DNA of 12,481 nt from Selenomonas sp. (GTDB lineage Bacteria; Bacillota; Negativicutes; Selenomonadales; Selenomonadaceae). The stretch lies in the NCBI RefSeq assembly GCF_022771645.1, contig NZ_JALFCU010000057.1, positions 1 to 12,481 on the forward strand. Direction: 5' to 3'. Below the pieces are notes generated by a model. That model searched no databases and was not told the DNA's origin. It was given only the letters and a program-made list of their open reading frames with translations. Shown here in pieces: positions 12,385 through 12,481 of this stretch (positions within the stretch are counted from its first letter, which is position 1; every line of letters starts with the position of its first letter). The position numbers and the translations under genes are program-made.

Positions 12385-12481
12385 AACCGGCAACTTCCTA
12401 TCCTCCCAGCCCGTCACCAGGCAAGTACTTTCGGCCTCTGGATGCTTAACTACTGTGTTCGGTATGGGAACAGGTGGAACC
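12385..12481 (-). rRNA. rrf: 5S ribosomal RNA, 3' portion (5' end beyond the window)
   Basis: The minus strand reads through the conserved 5S segment GTTCCCATACCGAACAC, then AGTAGTTAAGC, GCCGAAAGTACTTG, the TGGGAGGATAGGA stretch and a closing GTTGCCGG helix strand. About 97 nt are present, so roughly 20 nt of the 5' end lie to the right of the window. The 3' boundary is approximate. It implies an rRNA operon immediately upstream of yaaR, in the same direction. Confidence 0.95.

Noticed and set aside
1..12481. CRISPR array or tRNA genes
   Set aside because: No regularly spaced repeats and no cloverleaf with TTCGA-type arms were seen on either strand by eye.

Overview
The window looks like a Firmicutes chromosome, most plausibly Negativicutes (Selenomonas/Mitsuokella-like). 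That lineage call is an inference from the 5S rRNA, the YaaR-HolB-RicT-TrmN6-RsmI-MetG gene order and the GC-rich codon use. All intact genes lie on the minus strand, so biology reads from high to low coordinates.

Region 1 (about 12481-8067) is housekeeping. The 3' part of a 5S rRNA gene is followed by its terminator, which overlaps a near-consensus promoter. A tightly coupled operon follows: yaaR, holB (DNA polymerase III delta'), ricT (PSP1 family, with an unusual Arg/Pro-rich tail), trmN6 and rsmI. Most junctions overlap by 1-4 bases. This order is the classic Bacillus-type arrangement, in which metG comes soon after rsmI.

Region 2 (about 8059-7745) is a 315-bp element that is almost wholly one imperfect inverted repeat. 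It starts 7 bases after the rsmI stop and has 12-bp perfect terminal inverted repeats and an 18-bp perfect central hairpin. It resembles a MITE and may also act as a terminator.

Region 3 (7744-1263) is an accessory phosphonate cassette between rsmI and metG. In transcription order it encodes: (i) an APS-kinase-like kinase fused to a class I SAM methyltransferase; (ii) a stand-alone paralogous kinase; (iii) a three-domain protein made of a sugar-nucleotide/PntC-type nucleotidyltransferase, a TagD-type cytidylyltransferase and PEP mutase; (iv) an iron-dependent alcohol dehydrogenase; (v) phosphonopyruvate decarboxylase. Items iii-v are enough to propose PEP -> phosphonopyruvate -> phosphonoacetaldehyde -> 2-hydroxyethylphosphonate -> CMP-phosphonate. 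By analogy with the Campylobacter phosphoramidate capsule pathway, the kinases may phosphorylate the CMP-activated head group, and the methyltransferase may methylate the product. No transferase or aminotransferase is present in the window. Both kinase genes are driven by a nearly identical 51-bp block holding a TTGCTA-16-TATGAT promoter with a G7 run in its spacer, a candidate site for slipped-strand variation.

Region 4 (1247-1) holds a decayed Rpn/PD-(D/E)XK nuclease pseudogene on the plus strand, a terminator-promoter junction, and the N-terminal 241 codons of metG, which runs off the left edge.
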